64,000 nt of DNA from Streptomyces tendae (GTDB lineage: Bacteria; Actinomycetota; Actinomycetes; Streptomycetales; Streptomycetaceae): positions 310,001 through 374,000 of the forward strand of contig NZ_BMUY01000002.1 in NCBI RefSeq assembly GCF_014650435.1, given 5' to 3'. Shown here in pieces: positions 50,151 to 58,780 of this stretch. The notes below the pieces were generated by a model, which saw nothing but the letters and a program-made list of their open reading frames with translations, was not told where the DNA came from and searched no databases. A program made the position numbers and the translations under genes. Positions within the stretch are counted from its first letter, which is position 1; each line of letters opens with the position of its first letter.

Positions 50151-52703
50151 ATGCTGCACCTCGCCCTGCGCATGGCCGCGCACCGGATCACCGCCCTGCT
50201 CGCCGTGGCGTGCGCGGTCCTCGGCGGCGCGGCCCTGATCACCACCACCGGCGTACTCGCCGAGTCCGGGCTGCGCTCGCAGCTGCCGCCCGGGCGGCTC
50301 GCCGGCGCGGACGTCGTGGTCGCCGCCGAGCAGGAGTTCCACCCGAGCGGTGACCTGCCGATCGCGCTGCCCGAGCGGGCCACCGTCCCGGCCCGGCTCG
50401 TCGACCGGCTGGCCGCCCTGCCCGGCGTGACCGCGGCCGTCGGCGACATCGGCTTCCCGGCCGCGCTCCTCGACGGGCACGGACGGCCCGTCCCCGTCGC
50501 CCAGGACCCGGCGACGGCGGGTCACGGCTGGTCCTCGACACGGCTGCTGTCCGGCGCGCGGGTCGAAGGGCGGGCGCCGTCCGGTGCGAAGACCGTCGCC
50601 GTGGACGCGGCGGCGGCCGACGCGGCGGGCCTCGCGGTGGGCGACCGGGTCCGGGTCGTGGCCGACGGCCGCCCCGCCGCCGCCTACCGGGTCTCCGCCC
50701 TGGTCGACGCCCCGGGCGCGGACGGCGGCGTCTGGTTCGCGGACGGGACGGCCGCCGCGCTGGCCGGGCGGAGCACCGGGGGCGAAGGGCCGCGGGCCGG
50801 GACCGTGGACCTGGTCGGCCTGCGGGCCGCCGACGGCGCCGGGGAGCGGGTGGCCGACGCCGTCCGCGCGGAGGTCGCGGGCACGGGGCTCCGGGTGACC
50901 ACCGGTGCGGACCGGGGCGAGGCGGTGGCGCCGGGCGTGGGTTCGGCACGCTCGCTGCTGATCCTGCTCGCCGGTTCGCTCGGCGGGATCGTGCTGCTGA
51001 TCACCGGGTTCGTCGTCGCGGGCGCGCTGGGGGTGACCATCGCCGGGCAGCGCCGCGACCTGGCGCTGATGCGGGCGGTCGGCGCCACGCCCCGGCAGAT
51101 CCGCCGCCTGGCCGCCGCGCAGTCGACGGTCGTCGCGGCCCTCGCCCTGGTCCCGGGCGTGGCGGTCGGCTACCTGCTGGCGGGACGCTTCCGGGAGCTG
51201 CTGGCCGACCGCGACGTACTCCCGTCCGAACTCCCCCTCACCGTGGGTCCGTTGCCCGCCCTCGCCACGCTGCTCCTGGTCGCGGCGGCCGTGCAGCTCT
51301 CCGCCCGGTGCGCGGCCTGGCGCACCTCGCGGATGCCGGCCACCGAGGCGGTCGCCGAGTCGCGCAGCGAGCCGCGCACACCGTCGCGGGCGCGGACCAC
51401 GGCCGGGCTGCTGCTGATCCTGGGTGCCTGCGCGCTCTCGGTGGTGCCGCTGCTGTCCCGGACGGTCCTCGGGGCCTCGGTCACCTCCGTCGCGGGCATC
51501 GTCGCCGCGATCGGCCTGGCGATGTCCGGACCGGCGCTGGTCAGGAGCGCGGGCGAAGCCGTGGTACGGCGGCTGCGGCCCGGGGCGGCGGCGCCGACGT
51601 GGCTGGCGCTGTCCAACGTACGGGCCTACGCCCTGCGTCTTTCGGGCGTGGTCAGCCCGCTGGCCATGGGCGTCGTCTTCGTCCTGACCTACACCCTCAC
51701 CCAGACCACGGTGCTGGCCGCCACCTCCGACGACACCCGCACCGGCACGCTCGCCCAGTACGAGCTGACGGCGCCCGCGCTGGGCGGGCTGCCCGACGGC
51801 ACCCTGTCCGCCGTGCGGGACGTGCCCGGCGTACGGGCGGCGGCACCGGCCGGGACGACCACGGTGGTGTGGGAGTACGACGAGCTGGGCGAGCCCGCGG
51901 CCGAGTCGGCCTCGGCGATGATCCTCGCGCCGGACGCCCGGGGCGTGGTGGACCTCGGGGTGACCGACGGCGGCCTGGACCGGCTGACCGGGGCGACCGT
52001 CGCCGTCAGCGCCGAGGCCGCCCGCACGCGCGACGCCGGGCTCGGGAAGCGGGTGCGCCTGGTGCTCGGCGACGGGGCGCGGGTCGACGCCCGGGTCGTC
52101 GCCGTGTACGACCGGGGGCTGGGATTCGGGCCGGTCGTCCTCTCCCGCGAACTGGCCGCCGGGCACACCACGACCGGCCTCGACCAGCGGGCCCTGGTCC
52201 GCACCGACGGCACGCGGGAGGCGGGGCGGGCGCTCGCCGCGCTGGCCGCCGACCGCCCCGGCCTCGCCGTCGCGAGCACCGCCCAGGACGCCACCGGCGC
52301 GGACGCGCCGCCCGAGGTGTGGGTCAACCTGGCGGTGGTCGTGGTGCTCCTCGGCTACCTGCTGCTGAGCATCGCCAACAAGCTGGTCGCCGCCACCGCC
52401 CAGCGCCGGGCGGAGATCGCCGCGCTGCGCCTGGTCGGCACGACCCCGCGCCAGGTCCGCGCGATGATGCGCCGCGAGGCCGCGGTGATCGCCGCCGCGG
52501 CCCTCGTCTCCGGGCTCCTGCTGTCCGCCGTCCCCCTGGCCCTCCTCGGCCAGGGCTTCCTCGGCCACCCCTGGCCGGCCGGCCCGTCCTGGCTCCTCCC
52601 GGCGGTGGCGGCAACGGTGGCCCTGACCTCGTACCTCACCATCGAACTCCCCACCCGCCACGCCCTGCGCACACCCCCGGCGGACGCGTTGCGAACGGGC
52701 TGA
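50151..52703 (+). CDS. FtsX-like ABC permease (duplicated)
   Basis: 850 residues. Two FtsX halves, each with a large extracytoplasmic domain: the first helix group includes ITALLAVACAVLGGAALITT and a triplet around residues 263-400 (LLILLAGSLGGIVLLITGFV), and the C-terminal group NLAVVVVLLGYLLLSIANKL. Repeated M-R-A-V-G-A-T-P-R-Q-I-R and L-R-L-V-G-T-T-P-R-Q-V-R motifs are the coupling helices that contact the ATPase. Ends 453 bases from the convergent paralogue. Confidence 0.92.
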   Translation: MLHLALRMAAHRITALLAVACAVLGGAALITTTGVLAESGLRSQLPPGRLAGADVVVAAEQEFHPSGDLPIALPERATVPARLVDRLAALPGVTAAVGDIGFPAALLDGHGRPVPVAQDPATAGHGWSSTRLLSGARVEGRAPSGAKTVAVDAAAADAAGLAVGDRVRVVADGRPAAAYRVSALVDAPGADGGVWFADGTAAALAGRSTGGEGPRAGTVDLVGLRAADGAGERVADAVRAEVAGTGLRVTTGADRGEAVAPGVGSARSLLILLAGSLGGIVLLITGFVVAGALGVTIAGQRRDLALMRAVGATPRQIRRLAAAQSTVVAALALVPGVAVGYLLAGRFRELLADRDVLPSELPLTVGPLPALATLLLVAAAVQLSARCAAWRTSRMPATEAVAESRSEPRTPSRARTTAGLLLILGACALSVVPLLSRTVLGASVTSVAGIVAAIGLAMSGPALVRSAGEAVVRRLRPGAAAPTWLALSNVRAYALRLSGVVSPLAMGVVFVLTYTLTQTTVLAATSDDTRTGTLAQYELTAPALGGLPDGTLSAVRDVPGVRAAAPAGTTTVVWEYDELGEPAAESASAMILAPDARGVVDLGVTDGGLDRLTGATVAVSAEAARTRDAGLGKRVRLVLGDGARVDARVVAVYDRGLGFGPVVLSRELAAGHTTTGLDQRALVRTDGTREAGRALAALAADRPGLAVASTAQDATGADAPPEVWVNLAVVVVLLGYLLLSIANKLVAATAQRRAEIAALRLVGTTPRQVRAMMRREAAVIAAAALVSGLLLSAVPLALLGQGFLGHPWPAGPSWLLPAVAATVALTSYLTIELPTRHALRTPPADALRTG

Positions 52704-53156
52704 CGGCGGGGCGGGGCCGCCGCCACGGGCGGGCCTTCGCGGCCAGCCCCCATCGGACCCGCCGCCAGGGGGACTGACGGCGAGGCCCGGTGGGACCGCC
52801 GCCACAGGCAGCCGGACCCCCGCGACCGGCGGCGCGCGCACCGGGACACCCCCGGCAGACGGACCCTCCGGCCGGGCCCCGGGCCTTCCCGCGGGGCGAG
52901 CCCTCGCCGCCGATGCGTGCCGCGCCGGACGGCCTTCGCCGCCGGGTGCCGCGACCGGACGCATGCCTCGTCGACCGGGGCGCCGGGGGCACCGCCGCGC
53001 GAGCGGACGCGCCTTCCCGCCGCCGACACGCCCCGACTCCCCGGGGCCCGCCGTGACGGGGCCCTCGGGGAGTTCGGGTGCGGGCCGGTGGCGGCCGGAC
53101 CGTCCGGGTGGGCCCGGGAGCCGGGGCGTCGGGCGGGCCGGGCCGTTCGCCGGGGC
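52704..53156. other. 453-bp GC-rich gap between two convergent FtsX genes
   Basis: No convincing gene. Two imperfect direct repeats begin CTGACGGCG (near 52702 and 52774) and continue to CCGCCGCCAC. A minus-strand frame begins with ATG overlapping the stop of the second FtsX gene (53157-53160) but encodes an Arg/Pro/Gly-rich sequence without domains. No plain terminator hairpin was found by eye; the repeats could fold into GC-rich structures that end both transcripts. Confidence 0.5.
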
Positions 53157-55673
53157 TCATGGGCGTCGGCTGCGCAGGGTTCTGTGGGCCGGGAGGGTGA
53201 CGGAGGCCAGGCCGAGGATGGCCGCGGTCGCGGCGAAGGCGGCGTACAGCAGGGGTGGGACGTGCGGGAACTCGCCGGTCAGGCCGCGCATCATCGGAGT
53301 CAGCGTGATCATGGCGATGGCGGTGCCCAGGGCCACGCCCGCCGCCGACACCAGCAAGCTCTCCCAGCCCAGCATGCGCAGCACCTGGCGCCGGGTGGAG
53401 CCGACGAGGCGGAGCGTGTGCAGTTCGCGGCGGCGGTCCAGGACCGTCATCACCAGGGTGTTGACCGCGGCGACGGCGGCGAAGCCGCCCAGGACGGCGG
53501 CCATCATGTAGTTGGCCCAGGCGCCGAACTCGCGGTCCACGTTCTGCGCGAGCGCGTAGCCGGAGGCGTCGGTGACCTCGCCGAGCGCCCGCAGCGGTCC
53601 CGCCTCGCCGCCACTGACCAGCAGCGTGTCGGCGAAGGGCGACGTGACGTGGCCGTCCAGGGCGGCGCGGTCCATGGTCACGGCGGGCAGGCCCAGGCCG
53701 CGGCCGTAGACGGCGACCACTTCCGGGTCGGCCTTCGTGCCGTCGGGGAGGTAGAGGGGCAGTTTGTCGCCGAGGCCGACGTCCGTGGCGGTGGCGAGGG
53801 TCTTGTCGATGGCGATCCGGCCCGGCCCCACCCGGTCCAGGCCGCCCTCGCGCACGTCCAGGTCCTGGACCTTCGCGAGCTGCGCGCCGGAGCCCGAGAC
53901 GCCCTGCGTCGCCGTTCCCTGCAGCGAGGTCTCGCCACCGCCGCGGACGGGCACCAGCACCTGCGTGTCCAGCAGGCTCACGGCCGCGTCGACGCCCGGT
54001 GCGCGGGCAGCCCGGTCGGCGGCGTCGGCGGGCAGGCCCGCCGGGGCGGTGACGACGTGGTCCGCCGTGATGCCGTCGCGGAGCTGCTCCGAGGCGACGT
54101 GGCTCTCGCTGGTGTGCATGAAGACCAGCGTCGAGGCGAAGGCCATCGCCAGCACGATCGGCGTGATCGCGGAGGCCAGGCGGCGGGCGTTCGTACGGGA
54201 GTTGGCGGCGGCCAGCGACGCGGAGGCGTCACCGCCGCGCAGCAGCAGGCCGAACAGCCCCGCGCACAGCCGGGCCAGGATCGGGCCCAGCAGGGCGACG
54301 GCCAGCATGAAGAGCATGACGACGCCGAGCGAGGCGTTGGCCGCGTCGGAACCGGCGGCGGAGGCCGCCACACCGGCGAGCGCCGAACCGCCGCCCACCG
54401 CTGCCACACCGAGGACCGTACGGACGACACCCGGCCGCAGCCGCTCCACCGATGCCTCGGCGAGCGCCTGACCCGGCTTGATCTTCGCGGGCCTGCGCCC
54501 GGCCGCCCAGCCGGCACCGAGCGCCGTGAGCAGCCCCACGCCCACGGCGGCGAGCAGCGGGAACCCCGAGACGTGCAGTTCGACCGCCTCGGGGACGGCC
54601 CCGCGGTCCTGCATCTGCCCGAACCACCAGTGCGCGAGCCCGATGCCCGGCAGGCAGCCGAGCAGCCCGGCGAGCGGGGCGACCAGCAGCGCCTCGGCGG
54701 CGACGGCACGGCGGATCTGCCGCGGGGTGGCGCCGACGGCGCGCAGCAGCGCGAACTCGCGGGTGCGCTGGCCGACGGAGAGCGCGACCGTACCGGCCGC
54801 GGTGAAGACGGCGACCAGCGTGGCGATCCCGCCGAAGGAACCGCCGACCGCGAAGAGCGTCTCCTTGCCGTACGCCAGCCCGTGGTCCTCGACCTCACCG
54901 CGGTCGTCGCCGGTGAGCGTCCGCGCGCCGGAGCCGGCCAGGGCCTTCTCGACGGCCGCGGCGAGGGCGTCCGTGTCGGCCCCCTCCTTCGCCATGACGG
55001 CGATGGCGTCGGCCTTGCCGGGGTGCCCCGCCAGCACGGGCGCCTCGGCGTCGGCGAACCAGGCGGTGCCCACGCCGTCCGCCCCCTCGTCCGCGGTGTC
55101 CCCCGCACCGGCCTCGGCCAGCCCGGACACCCGGAAGTCGGCCGGCCCGTCGGCGGTCTCCAGCGCGACGGTGTCGCCGACGCCGACCCGCGCGGTGCGG
55201 GCCGCGTCGGCGCCCAGGACCACCTCGCCCGTGTGCGGCGCGGCGCCCTGCGTCAACGCGGTGCCGGTGAAGGCGTGCGAGCCCCAGCCGTGGCCGGTGA
55301 GCGCGCCCGACGGGCCGTCACCGCCGTGCACCGGGAAGGTGAAGTCCGGTACGGCGGTGGCCGCGCCCGGCACCCCGGCGGCCTTCGCCGCGAGCCCCGC
55401 GTCCACGCGGGCGGTGTCCGGCAGCGGGTACGCGGTCTCCTCGGGGCCGTCGACGGTGTCGGCGACGACGCGCGCGGACTGGTCGGCGGCCGCGACGACC
55501 GGCGCGTTCGCGTACCGCTCCGCCGGTACCGAGGCGCGGATGCTGGTCTCAAGGAGCACCCCGCAGGCCGCGACGACCAGCGCCGACATCATCAGCGCGA
55601 CGAACGTGCCCGCGAACGAGGCGGGCTTGAAGCGCACGGCCGCGCGGGCGAGGCCGTTGGGCTTGACGCTCAT
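53157..55673 (-). CDS. FtsX-like ABC permease, second module
   Basis: 838 residues from ATG at 55671-55673. Same architecture as the convergent one: N-terminal helix TFVALMMSALVVAACGVLLE, central helices GSFGGIATLVAVFTAAGTVA, coupling motifs L-L-R-A-V-G-A-T-P-R-Q-I-R and L-R-L-V-G-S-T-R-R-Q-V-L, and a C-terminal helix pair. Large outside domains sit between the groups. The start overlaps the stop of its ATPase gene (ATGA). Likely regulated by the flanking two-component system through the 45-bp element. Confidence 0.92.
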   Translation of the reverse strand: MSVKPNGLARAAVRFKPASFAGTFVALMMSALVVAACGVLLETSIRASVPAERYANAPVVAAADQSARVVADTVDGPEETAYPLPDTARVDAGLAAKAAGVPGAATAVPDFTFPVHGGDGPSGALTGHGWGSHAFTGTALTQGAAPHTGEVVLGADAARTARVGVGDTVALETADGPADFRVSGLAEAGAGDTADEGADGVGTAWFADAEAPVLAGHPGKADAIAVMAKEGADTDALAAAVEKALAGSGARTLTGDDRGEVEDHGLAYGKETLFAVGGSFGGIATLVAVFTAAGTVALSVGQRTREFALLRAVGATPRQIRRAVAAEALLVAPLAGLLGCLPGIGLAHWWFGQMQDRGAVPEAVELHVSGFPLLAAVGVGLLTALGAGWAAGRRPAKIKPGQALAEASVERLRPGVVRTVLGVAAVGGGSALAGVAASAAGSDAANASLGVVMLFMLAVALLGPILARLCAGLFGLLLRGGDASASLAAANSRTNARRLASAITPIVLAMAFASTLVFMHTSESHVASEQLRDGITADHVVTAPAGLPADAADRAARAPGVDAAVSLLDTQVLVPVRGGGETSLQGTATQGVSGSGAQLAKVQDLDVREGGLDRVGPGRIAIDKTLATATDVGLGDKLPLYLPDGTKADPEVVAVYGRGLGLPAVTMDRAALDGHVTSPFADTLLVSGGEAGPLRALGEVTDASGYALAQNVDREFGAWANYMMAAVLGGFAAVAAVNTLVMTVLDRRRELHTLRLVGSTRRQVLRMLGWESLLVSAAGVALGTAIAMITLTPMMRGLTGEFPHVPPLLYAAFAATAAILGLASVTLPAHRTLRSRRP

Positions 55674-56518
55674 GCCGCCACCCCCGCACCGGCCCCGGCC
55701 ATCGCCCGCGTACGCCCGGTGAGCGCGGTCATCCGTGCCGCGATCTGCTCCGCCGAGCCCCGCTCCAGGTGGTCGGCGAAGGACCCGTCGGCGAGGAACA
55801 GCACGCGGTCGGCCCAGGCGGCCGCGGCCGGGTCGTGGGTGACCATGACGACGGTGGCGCCGAGCGTGTCCACCGCGTGCCGGAGCAGTCCGAGCACCTC
55901 CGCCGCGGTGCCGGTGTCGAGGGCGCCGGTGGGCTCGTCGGCGAAGATCACGTCGGGGGCGGTGACCAGGGCGCGGGCGACGGCCACGCGCTGCTGCTGG
56001 CCGCCGGACAGCTCGCCGGGCCGGCGCCGCGCCTTGTCGGCGAGCCCGACCTGCGCGAGCACCGCGGCGGCGCGGCCGCGGTCCTGGCGCTGCCCGGCCA
56101 GGCGCATGGGCAGCAGGACGTTCTGCTCCACGGTCAGCGACGGCAGCAGGTTGAACGCCTGGAAGACGAAGCCGAGGCGGCTGCGGCGCAGCTCCGTCAG
56201 CTCGTTCTCGTCCATGCCGGTGATCTCCGTACCGCCGAGGCGCACCGAACCCGCCGACGGCCGGTCGAGCCCGGCGGCACACTGCAGGAACGTCGACTTG
56301 CCGGACCCGGAGGGGCCCATGACGGCGGTGAAGGTGCCGCGCGGGAGGGCGAGGTCGACGCCCGCGAGCGCGTGCACGGTGCCCGCGCCGCGGCCATACT
56401 GCCGCCGGACCCCGCGCAGTTCGACGGCGAGCCCGGGTGTGGCGGCCGGGGCCTCGGGGCGGTGGTCCGCCCCGGCCCGGTCGTCCGCCTGCCGCCGCTT
56501 GCCCTTGCGTAGCCTCAT
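55670..56518 (-). CDS. ABC transporter ATP-binding protein, second module
   Basis: 282 residues from ATG at 56516-56518. Walker A VMGPSGSGKSTFLQCAAGLD, Q-loop LGFVFQAFNLLPSLTVEQNV, signature LSGGQQQRVAVARAL, Walker B VIFADEPTGALD and H-loop VMVTHDPAAAAWADR. A 30-residue basic N-terminal extension and a short C-terminal tail set it apart from the first module's ATPase. First gene of an operon with FtsX. Preceded by the 45-bp element and 163 bases from the response regulator stop. Confidence 0.93.
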   Translation of the reverse strand: MRLRKGKRRQADDRAGADHRPEAPAATPGLAVELRGVRRQYGRGAGTVHALAGVDLALPRGTFTAVMGPSGSGKSTFLQCAAGLDRPSAGSVRLGGTEITGMDENELTELRRSRLGFVFQAFNLLPSLTVEQNVLLPMRLAGQRQDRGRAAAVLAQVGLADKARRRPGELSGGQQQRVAVARALVTAPDVIFADEPTGALDTGTAAEVLGLLRHAVDTLGATVVMVTHDPAAAAWADRVLFLADGSFADHLERGSAEQIAARMTALTGRTRAMAGAGAGVAA

Positions 56519-56593
56519 GGTGCCGTCTCCTCGTCGGTGCGCTCGTGCGTCTTGATGACGAGGTGAAGAGTGCGGGGGCGGCTCGGCGCCGGG

Positions 56594-56638
56594 CGTCATA
56601 CCGGGGAGCCAATGTGGAGGTGCTACCCCGGTAGGGGG
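56594..56638 (-). promoter_or_regulatory. 45-bp conserved element upstream of the ABC-FtsX operon
   Basis: The plus strand starts CGTCATACCGGGGAGCCAA and ends TGCTACCCCGGTAGGGGG. It is the same length as, and 36/45 identical to, 62225-62269. It contains the near-palindrome CTACCCCGGTAG (56623-56634) and CCGGGGAGCCAA, separated by 8 variable bases. It lies 76-120 bases before the ATPase start. The pattern of two fixed blocks and a free middle suggests a promoter plus operator bound by the neighbouring NarL-type regulator. Confidence 0.65.
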
Positions 56639-56681
56639 AGAAGGAGGAGGCGGCCGGGCCCGCGGGACCGGCCGGGCGGGA

Positions 56682-57356
56682 CTACTCTCCCGGGGCCACG
56701 AGCCCCGACTCGTACGCGAAGACCACCGCCTGCGCCCGGTCGCGCAAATCGAGCTTGGTGAGGACACGGCTCACGTGGGTCTTCACCGTCTGCTCGGCCA
56801 GCACCAGGGTCCGGGCGATCTCCGTGTTCGACTGGCCGCGGGCGACCAGGGTGAGTACCTCGGTCTCGCGTTCGGTCAGGCCCTTGAGCCGCAGCGCGGG
56901 CTTGCCCCGTGAGGCGGGGCGCTGCTGGGCGAAGTCCGCGATCAAACGGCGCGTCACCGAGGGGGCGAGCAGTGCGTCGCCCGAGGCCACCACGCGGACC
57001 GCCGCGATGAGGTCGGCGGGCGGCGCGTCCTTGAGCAGGAAGCCGCTGGCGCCGGCCCGCAGCGCCTCGTACACGTAGTCGTCGACGTCGAACGTGGTGA
57101 GCATCAGGACCCGCGGCCGGTGGGTCACCCCCGGCGGGGGCGACAGCAGGCGGCGCGCGGCCTCCAGCCCGTCCATCTCGGGCATCCGCACGTCCATCAG
57201 CACGACGTCCGGATGCGTGCGCCGGCTCAGCTCGACGCCCTGGGCGCCGTCGGGGGCCTCGCCCACCACGTCGATGTCGCTCTGGGCGGCCAGCAGCGCG
57301 GCGAAGCCCGCCCGCACCATGGCCTGGTCGTCGACGATGATGACGCGCGTGGTCAC
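56682..57356 (-). CDS. LuxR/NarL-family response regulator
   Basis: 224 residues from GTG at 57354-57356. Receiver domain RVIIVDDQAMVRAGFAALLA, phospho-Asp in DVVLMDVRMPEMDG, Lys in ASGFLLKDAPP; then the LuxR HTH LTERETEVLTLVARGQSNTE, IARTLVLAEQTVKTHVSRVL. The start overlaps the stop of the kinase gene (GTGA), so they are co-translated. It probably controls the ABC-FtsX operon directly downstream and perhaps the operon at 62 kb that shares the 45-bp element. Confidence 0.93.
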   Translation of the reverse strand: MTTRVIIVDDQAMVRAGFAALLAAQSDIDVVGEAPDGAQGVELSRRTHPDVVLMDVRMPEMDGLEAARRLLSPPPGVTHRPRVLMLTTFDVDDYVYEALRAGASGFLLKDAPPADLIAAVRVVASGDALLAPSVTRRLIADFAQQRPASRGKPALRLKGLTERETEVLTLVARGQSNTEIARTLVLAEQTVKTHVSRVLTKLDLRDRAQAVVFAYESGLVAPGE

Positions 57357-58648
57357 GTGAGGTCCTCTTCCGTCAGGGGGAGTTGTGCGGCGACCCGGAA
57401 GCCGCCGTCCGGCAGCGGCCCCGCATCGAGGGTGCCGCCGACCAGCCGCACCCGTTCGCGCATGCCGACCAGTCCGTGCCCGGTGCCGCCCACTTCGAGC
57501 GGTCCGGCGGGCGGCTCGGGCGGCGGGTCGTTGACGACCAGAACGGTGAGCCGCTCCCCGCCCCGCCCGACAGCGAGTTGCTCCCCGCCCCGGCCGTCGG
57601 CGGGCTGCTCCCCGCCCTGCCCGTCGGCGGGCCGCGACACCGACAGCGACACGTGCGTCGCGGCTCCGGGCGCGTGCCGTACGACGTTCGCGAGGGCCTC
57701 CTGGACGATCCGGTACGCCGACAGGCCCACCGCCTCGGGCACCTCGGCGTCGCAGGGGGTGAAGTCCACCGGGCCGCCCGTCCTCGCGGTCGCCTCCACC
57801 AGTTGCCCGATCTGCGCGAGGCCGGGCTGGGGCGCGAGTTCGCCGTGCGCCTCCTCGTTGCGCAGCACGCCGAGCAGGCGTCGCATCTCGCCGAGCGACT
57901 CCCGCGCGGTCGCCGCGATGGACGTGAACTCCTCCCGCACGTCCGGCGGCAGCGCCGCGAGGCGGTACTCGGCGGTGTCCGCCTGCACGGTGATGACGGA
58001 CATGTGGTGCGCCACCACGTCGTGCAGCTCGCGCGCGATGCGGGCGCGTTCCTCCAGCAGCGTGCGCCGGCCCCGCTCGGCCTCGCTGATCGTCTCCTGC
58101 TCGACCAGCCTGCGCTGCACCTCGGACCGCTCGCGCAGCACACCGCCCAGCAGCAGCGCGACGCCCCCGAGGATGGTGAACAGCAGTTCCTTGGCGCCGG
58201 AGCCGTGCGGGGCGGCGAATCCCAGGCCGACGTTGGCGCCCGCCGTCGCCAGCCACACCAGCACCAGCGTCCGGCGCCGCTCGCGCAGGCCCAGGGCGAG
58301 GCAGAGGGCGACGTACCCGACGAGTTCCATGGGCGGGAACGGCCACAGCAGCCGCTGCTCGAAGTCGACGCCGAGCAGGGCGAGCGCCCCGGCCACGTCC
58401 GCGGCGAAGACCACGTACCAGGCGTGCAGCGGCCGTACGACGGCGAGCAGCAGCGGCGCGGACTGCGCCACGGCCAGCGCGCTCGCGACGCCGCCGTTCA
58501 GCCCGTAGTCGGCGGTGAGGACCACGATGGTGGTGGGCAGCAGCACGACGCACAGCACGAACGCCACGGCCCACGGCAGCGCCCGCACCCACCGCCGCGA
58601 CGCCCCCGCGAGCAGCGCACGCGGACGTCCCTCCTCCACTGGGGTCAT
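57353..58648 (-). CDS. Sensor histidine kinase (HisKA_3) with a repeat insert
   Basis: 431 residues from ATG at 58646-58648. Five to six N-terminal helices (WAVAFVLCVVLLPTTIVVLT, ASALAVAQSAPLLLAVV and others), with no extracytoplasmic domain. H-box RIARELHDVVAHHMSVITVQ, N-box IVQEALANVVRHAPGAATHV and G-box GGTGHGLVGMRERVRLVGGT are complete. Between the N- and G-boxes is an unusual insert of three 9-residue repeats (QGGEQPADG-like), from 27-bp tandem DNA repeats. It signals to the co-encoded NarL-type regulator; intramembrane sensing is likely. Confidence 0.92.
   Translation of the reverse strand: MTPVEEGRPRALLAGASRRWVRALPWAVAFVLCVVLLPTTIVVLTADYGLNGGVASALAVAQSAPLLLAVVRPLHAWYVVFAADVAGALALLGVDFEQRLLWPFPPMELVGYVALCLALGLRERRRTLVLVWLATAGANVGLGFAAPHGSGAKELLFTILGGVALLLGGVLRERSEVQRRLVEQETISEAERGRRTLLEERARIARELHDVVAHHMSVITVQADTAEYRLAALPPDVREEFTSIAATARESLGEMRRLLGVLRNEEAHGELAPQPGLAQIGQLVEATARTGGPVDFTPCDAEVPEAVGLSAYRIVQEALANVVRHAPGAATHVSLSVSRPADGQGGEQPADGRGGEQLAVGRGGERLTVLVVNDPPPEPPAGPLEVGGTGHGLVGMRERVRLVGGTLDAGPLPDGGFRVAAQLPLTEEDLT
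57554..57634. repeat. Three tandem 27-bp units inside the kinase gene
   Basis: Units 57554-57580, 57581-57607 and 57608-57634, each starting GCTCCCCGCC. They encode R-G-G-E-Q/R-type repeats in the ATPase domain and keep the frame, so copy-number change would alter the protein length by nine residues at a time. Confidence 0.9.
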
Positions 58649-58720
58649 GGGCACCAGCCTAGGCGCCCGGTGTGCGCCACGACGGCGTCCGAAGGGGCGG
58701 CGTCCGCGGGCACGCACGGC

Positions 58721-58780
58721 ATCGGCTCCTCGGCTGTCGGTTCCTGGGGTGTCGGCCCCTCAGATGTCGGCTCCTCAGAT
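58721..58780. repeat. Four tandem 15-bp units over the desaturase stop codon
   Basis: ATCGGCTCCTCGGCT, GTCGGTTCCTGGGGT, GTCGGCCCCTCAGAT and GTCGGCTCCTCAGAT (58721-58735, -58750, -58765, -58780). The last unit contains the desaturase stop (58775-58777), so this looks like slippage of the gene's terminal codons into the 3' region. Confidence 0.85.

Noticed and set aside
52636..53160. Minus-strand frame whose ATG overlaps the second FtsX stop
   Set aside because: The overlap looked like coupling, but the 174-residue product is Arg/Pro/Gly/Ala low complexity with no helix or motif and runs antisense to the end of the first FtsX gene.
52917..56555. A plus-strand open frame of 1212 codons
   Set aside because: It runs antisense to the FtsX and ATPase genes of the second module, which have intact motifs. 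The translation is Arg/Gly/Asp-rich without domains, the usual antisense shadow in very high-GC DNA.
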